NCBI RefSeq assembly: GCF_010998615.1
Contig: NZ_JAAEAH010000070.1
Location: forward strand, 1 to 52,140
Direction: 5' to 3'
Source of the DNA: Myxococcus sp. CA023
GTDB taxonomy: Bacteria > Myxococcota > Myxococcia > Myxococcales > Myxococcaceae
DNA length: 52,140 bases
Shown one piece after another: positions 49,177 to 52,140 of this stretch. The notes under the pieces are model-generated. The model saw only the letters and a program-made list of their open reading frames with translations, was not told the origin of the DNA and ran no database searches. Position 1 is the stretch's first letter. Every line of letters begins with the position of its first letter. Made by a program: the position numbers and the translations under genes.

Positions 49177-50357
49177 CGGCGCACCCCCTGGGCCACTGCG
49201 GCGAGCAGGTCATCCACGATGTCGTCCGGGTCCTCCAACCCCACGGAGACGCGGATGAGATTCTCCCGGATGCCCGCGGCCTCCCGCTCCTCCGGGGTGA
49301 ACCGGCGCGCGCTGGCGCTGGCCGCGTGCATCACCAGCGTGCACACGTCCCCCAGTGAAGGACCGGGCCGCCCCACCTTCAACGCCTCCAGGAAGCGCAT
49401 GCTCTCCGGCCGCCCCGCGCCCTTGATTTCAAAGGCCACCATGGGGCCGCCGCCCAGCAGCAGCTCCTGCGCGGTGGCGTGGTCCGGGTGCGAAGCCAGC
49501 CCCGGGTAGATGACCCGCTCCAGCAAAGGCGACTCCGCGAGGCGCCGCGCCACATGCGCCGCGTGCTCGACATGCGCCTTCATTCGCACCGGCAGCGTGC
49601 GCAGGCCGCGCAGGGTGAGCCACGCCTCGAAGGGCCCCAGCACGTCACCCGCCAGCACCCGCGCGGCGCGCAGTGGCGCCATCCGCTCACGCGAGGCGCT
49701 CACCGTGCCGCCCAGCGCGTCGCTGTGCCCGTTGAGCCACTTGCTGGTGGACTGCACCGCGTAGTCCGCGCCCAGCGCCAACGCGCGCTGTCCCACGGGC
49801 GACGGGAAGGTGCCATCCACCACGAACGTCGCGCCCACGTCCCGGCAGGCCCGCGCCAGCACGCGCAGGTCGGGCACGCGCAGCAGCGGATTGGAGATGC
49901 TCTCCGCCAGCACCATGCGCGGCTTCAGCGCTCGGATGCGCTCGGGCACCTCGGAGGCCGTCATCAGGAACGCGTGCAGCTCCACGCCCAGCGGGGCGCA
50001 CAGGCTCTTGTACAGAGCGCGCGTGACGCCGTAGCCATCCGCCGGCATCACCAGCGTGTCCCCCGCCCGGAAGCCCTGAGCCTCGAAGACGGAGCGCAGC
50101 GCGGCCATGCCGCTGGCATAGGCCACACAGGCCTCGGCGCCTTCCAGCGCGGCCACCGCCTCCTCCAGCAACGTCGTGTTGGGCGCGCTGATTCGGGCGT
50201 AGGCATAGTCCTTCCCGTCCAGGGCGCTGTCCAGGTCATCGCTGCTGTCGAACCAGTTCACCGCCGCCGGGTAGATGGGCGGCGACACCGGCACCGCCTT
50301 GCTTCCAGCCAGCCGCGTCCCGGCGTGCACCGCCACCGTCTTCTGCTTCGAGCTCAT
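49173..50357 (-). CDS. Cys/Met-metabolism PLP-dependent enzyme (cystathionine gamma-synthase type)
   Basis: The 394-residue enzyme uses pyridoxal phosphate. PLP-lysine is Lys206 in VQSTSKWLNGHSDALGGTVS; the cofactor pocket is seen in ACVAYASGMAALRSVFEAQG (77-96), the aspartate in VVDGTFPSPVGQRAL and tyrosine in DYAYARI. Substrate is not deducible from the sequence: gamma-synthase, gamma-lyase and O-acylhomoserine sulfhydrylase are all possible. The stop overlaps moaC start. It sits 93 nt downstream of trxB, past a terminator. Confidence 0.9.
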
Positions 50358-50388
50358 GGGGATTGCTGCGTCCTTCGCGGGAATGGAA

Positions 50389-50415
50389 AGGCCGGCCCCG
50401 GGAAGGGGCCGGCCT
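50389..50415 (-). terminator. terminator after trxB
   Basis: A perfect 11-pair hairpin (50389-50399 with 50405-50415, arms AGGCCGGCCCC and complement, loop GGGAA) lies 34 nt after the trxB stop; the minus strand then reads TTTCC. It separates trxB from the PLP-enzyme gene. Confidence 0.7.
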
Positions 50416-50449
50416 GGGAATGCTCAGCGGAGCCGCGCGGGCGGGTGGA

Positions 50450-51409
50450 CTACTCGCCGTGCTCGATGAGCCAGCGCTCCGCGTCGATGGCGGCCATGCA
50501 GCCCGTGCCCGCCGCGGTGATGGCCTGGCGGTAGTAGTGGTCCTGCACGTCACCGCAGGCGAACACGCCCTCGATGTTGGTGCGCGTGGAGCCCGGCACC
50601 GTCTTGAGGTAGCCGCCCTGGTGCGTCTCCAGCACGCCCTGGAACAGCTCCGTGTTGGGCGTGTGGCCAATGGCCACGAACAGGCCGGTCGCCTTCACCT
50701 GCTGGCTGTCACCCGTCTTCAGGTTGCGCACCACCGCGCCATTCATCCCCTTCGCGTCGCCGAGGACCTCCTCCACCGCGGAGTCCCACATGAAGGAGAT
50801 TTTCGGATTCTGGCGGGCGCGCTCCTGCATCACCTTGGAGGCGCGCAGCGTGTCGCGGCGGTGGATGAGGGTGACGTGATTGACGATTTTCGCCAGGTAC
50901 GTCGCCTCTTCCATCGCCGTGTCACCGCCGCCCACCACCAGCACGTCCTGCTTCTTGAAGAAGGCACCGTCGCAGGTTGCGCACGCGGAGACGCCGCGGT
51001 TCTTGTAGGTGTCCTCGCCCTTGACGCCCAGCCACTTGGCGGTGGCGCCGGTGGAGATGATGACCGTCTCCGAGCGGCAGCTGACGCTCTCCCCCTGGAT
51101 GAGGAAGGGGCGCTGGGAGAAGTCCACCTTCACCACGTTCTCCATGTGGATGGCGGTGCCAAACCGCTCCGCCTGCTTTTGAAAACGCTCCATCAACTCC
51201 GGGCCGGTAATGGCCTCCGGAAAGCCCGGGTAGTTCTCCACGTCGGTGGTCACCATGAGCTGGCCACCCGGCACACGCTGCGGGTGCTCCAGGGTGGGGC
51301 CCCCGGCAAACACCACCGGCTGCAGGTTGGCGCGCGCGGCGTAGATGGCCGCGGTGTAGCCCGCGGGCCCCGAGCCGATGATGGTCACCTTGTTGATCTT
51401 CTCCTCCAC
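50450..51409 (-). CDS. trxB: thioredoxin reductase
   Basis: The 319-residue flavoenzyme reduces thioredoxin with NADPH. FAD loop VTIIGSGPAGYTAAIYAARA is at 8-28, the redox CATC is at 143-146 (SACATCDGAFF), the NADPH motif is VLVVGGGDTAMEEATYLAKI, and FACGDVQDHYYRQAITAAGT closes the FAD domain. Start is one of two adjacent GTGs; 51409 is chosen because GGAGG lies seven nt before it, 51412 is the alternative. Myxobacteria also use mycothiol-free thiol systems, so this is the main reductase candidate. Confidence 0.97.
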   Translation of the reverse strand: MEEKINKVTIIGSGPAGYTAAIYAARANLQPVVFAGGPTLEHPQRVPGGQLMVTTDVENYPGFPEAITGPELMERFQKQAERFGTAIHMENVVKVDFSQRPFLIQGESVSCRSETVIISTGATAKWLGVKGEDTYKNRGVSACATCDGAFFKKQDVLVVGGGDTAMEEATYLAKIVNHVTLIHRRDTLRASKVMQERARQNPKISFMWDSAVEEVLGDAKGMNGAVVRNLKTGDSQQVKATGLFVAIGHTPNTELFQGVLETHQGGYLKTVPGSTRTNIEGVFACGDVQDHYYRQAITAAGTGCMAAIDAERWLIEHGE

Positions 51410-51484
51410 CACGACTCCTCCCAAATCTCGTTGATGGCCCCAAGGTACCAGAGCGCCTCGGGCGCGTGATACGAAGCTGGCCTC

Positions 51485-51943
51485 ATGGATGCCGCCGTCC
51501 TCAAGAAGGTTGCGCTGTTCGAGGGTTTGACCCAGGGACAGCTCGCCAAGGTCGCCCAGATTGGCCACTCCCGGACCTACCCGGCGGGCGCCTTTCTGTT
51601 CCGTGAGGGGGAAACCGGCCAGGAGATGTTCGTAATCGCCGAGGGCAAGGTCCGCATCTCCAAGTCCGTGCCCGGCATCGGCGAGGAGGCGCTCGCCATC
51701 CTGGAGCCCGGCCAGTATTTCGGTGAGATGGCGGTCATCGAGGATTCGCCGCGCTCGGCGGACGCCATCGCCCACGTGAGCTGCTCCGTCTGGGTCATCG
51801 AGCGCTCCCGGTTGGACCAGCTGATGTTCACCGACAAGGACCTGGCGTACGTGCTGCTCTGGACCTTCGTCCGCACGCTGAGCGAACGGCTCCGCGAGAC
51901 GAACGAGAAGATCAAGGGCTTCTTCGCCCTCTCCCGCTTCTGA
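51485..51943 (+). CDS. cyclic-nucleotide-binding domain protein
   Basis: The 152-residue protein is a single cNMP-binding domain: LFEGLTQGQLAKVAQIGHSR, YPAGAFLFREGETGQEMFVI and the phosphate-binding cassette FGEMAVIEDSPRSADAIAHV, then a helix (YVLLWTFVRTLSERLRETNE). No DNA-binding helix-turn-helix follows, so it is not a CRP-type regulator but may act as a cAMP/cGMP sensor or partner. It is divergent from trxB, 75 nt away. Confidence 0.88.
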   Translation: MDAAVLKKVALFEGLTQGQLAKVAQIGHSRTYPAGAFLFREGETGQEMFVIAEGKVRISKSVPGIGEEALAILEPGQYFGEMAVIEDSPRSADAIAHVSCSVWVIERSRLDQLMFTDKDLAYVLLWTFVRTLSERLRETNEKIKGFFALSRF

Positions 51944-51951
51944 CGGCCCGT

Positions 51952-52140
51952 CTCAGCGCCCGAGAAGCCAACTGGTGCAGGGATGTCCGTCCGGCATCCG
52001 AGCCCCTTCCCACGTGTCGGGACGGGTACGCACCCCACTCCCCAGGTAGCACAAGCAGGCACACGGGTTGCTTTGTCCCCGCCCCGTGGAGGGCGGCGGG
52101 ATGGAGCAGGCGGCGGCGGGAGCGGCGTGGGCGGGCGAAG
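51952..52140 (-). CDS. C-terminal part of a cysteine-containing protein, cut by the right edge
   Basis: A leftward frame is open from the window end to a TGA at 51952, eight nt from the convergent stop at 51943. The 62 visible codons give a proline-rich segment, then NPCACLCYLGSGVRTRPDTW and GARMPDGHPCTSWLLGR at the end. Four to five cysteines in a short span suggest an exported, disulfide-rich or metal-binding domain. No family is recognised; this could also be a chance frame. Confidence 0.4.

Overview
The window is high-GC, GC3-biased chromosomal DNA from a deltaproteobacterial myxobacterium (Myxococcaceae such as Myxococcus or Corallococcus; inferred from base composition, many GTG starts, gliding/type IV pilus and PATAN-type genes, abundant lipoproteins and a sigma54-type promoter). 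Because of the base composition nearly every gene casts long open frames on the other strand; these shadows were removed.

Layout. 1-5193: one end of an integrated phage-like element, all genes leftward, coupled by 4- or 8-nt start/stop overlaps (two small genes, an XF1762-type protein, an ASCH-like protein, a cytosine-5 DNA methyltransferase with repeated target-recognition region, a small membrane protein, zinc-ribbon proteins, a LexA-type winged-helix regulator). It abuts the 3' end of tRNA-Arg(TCG), and a reading frame without a start codon runs out of that tRNA, as expected if integration cut a phage gene at the attachment site. 5194-5647: leftward tRNA cluster Pro-Arg-His-Arg. 5724-12796: leftward housekeeping block (rdgB, rph, amidase, selD, FHA/PATAN protein, TPR protein, BamD-like lipoprotein, recX). 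13619-18317: a PilT-like ATPase with a long proline-rich tail, rpsI-rplM, and a UvrD/Rep helicase. 18352-24629: lipoprotein, a striking cysteine-register protein, rRNA methyltransferase, TPR-zincin lipoprotein, Maf, DHH phosphoesterase and a zinc-ribbon membrane protein.

24630-25038 is the longest intergenic stretch; it carries direct repeats and a near-consensus sigma54 promoter before a small basic protein. 25314-34475 carries lipoproteins, tatD, tcdA, an iron-sulfur PD-(D/E)XK nuclease, an SDR, mutY, DUF2934 and FRG proteins and a core MetE-like protein. 35224-39632 is a methionine-cycle operon: an ArsR-methyltransferase fusion followed by metH, with a 20-bp palindrome just ahead of the regulator. 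39730-51943 holds a patatin, a subtilase, a CoA-binding protein, a YiiX-like hydrolase, a SirB1-type protein, a Nudix hydrolase, moaC, a gamma-synthase-type PLP enzyme, trxB and a cyclic-nucleotide-binding protein.

The most unusual object is the protein at 18944-19441: 22 cysteines all lie in the same three-residue register. The other candidates of interest are the split gene at the phage/tRNA junction, the sigma54 control region and the ArsR-methyltransferase/metH operator. No CRISPR array, insertion sequence or rRNA gene was seen.
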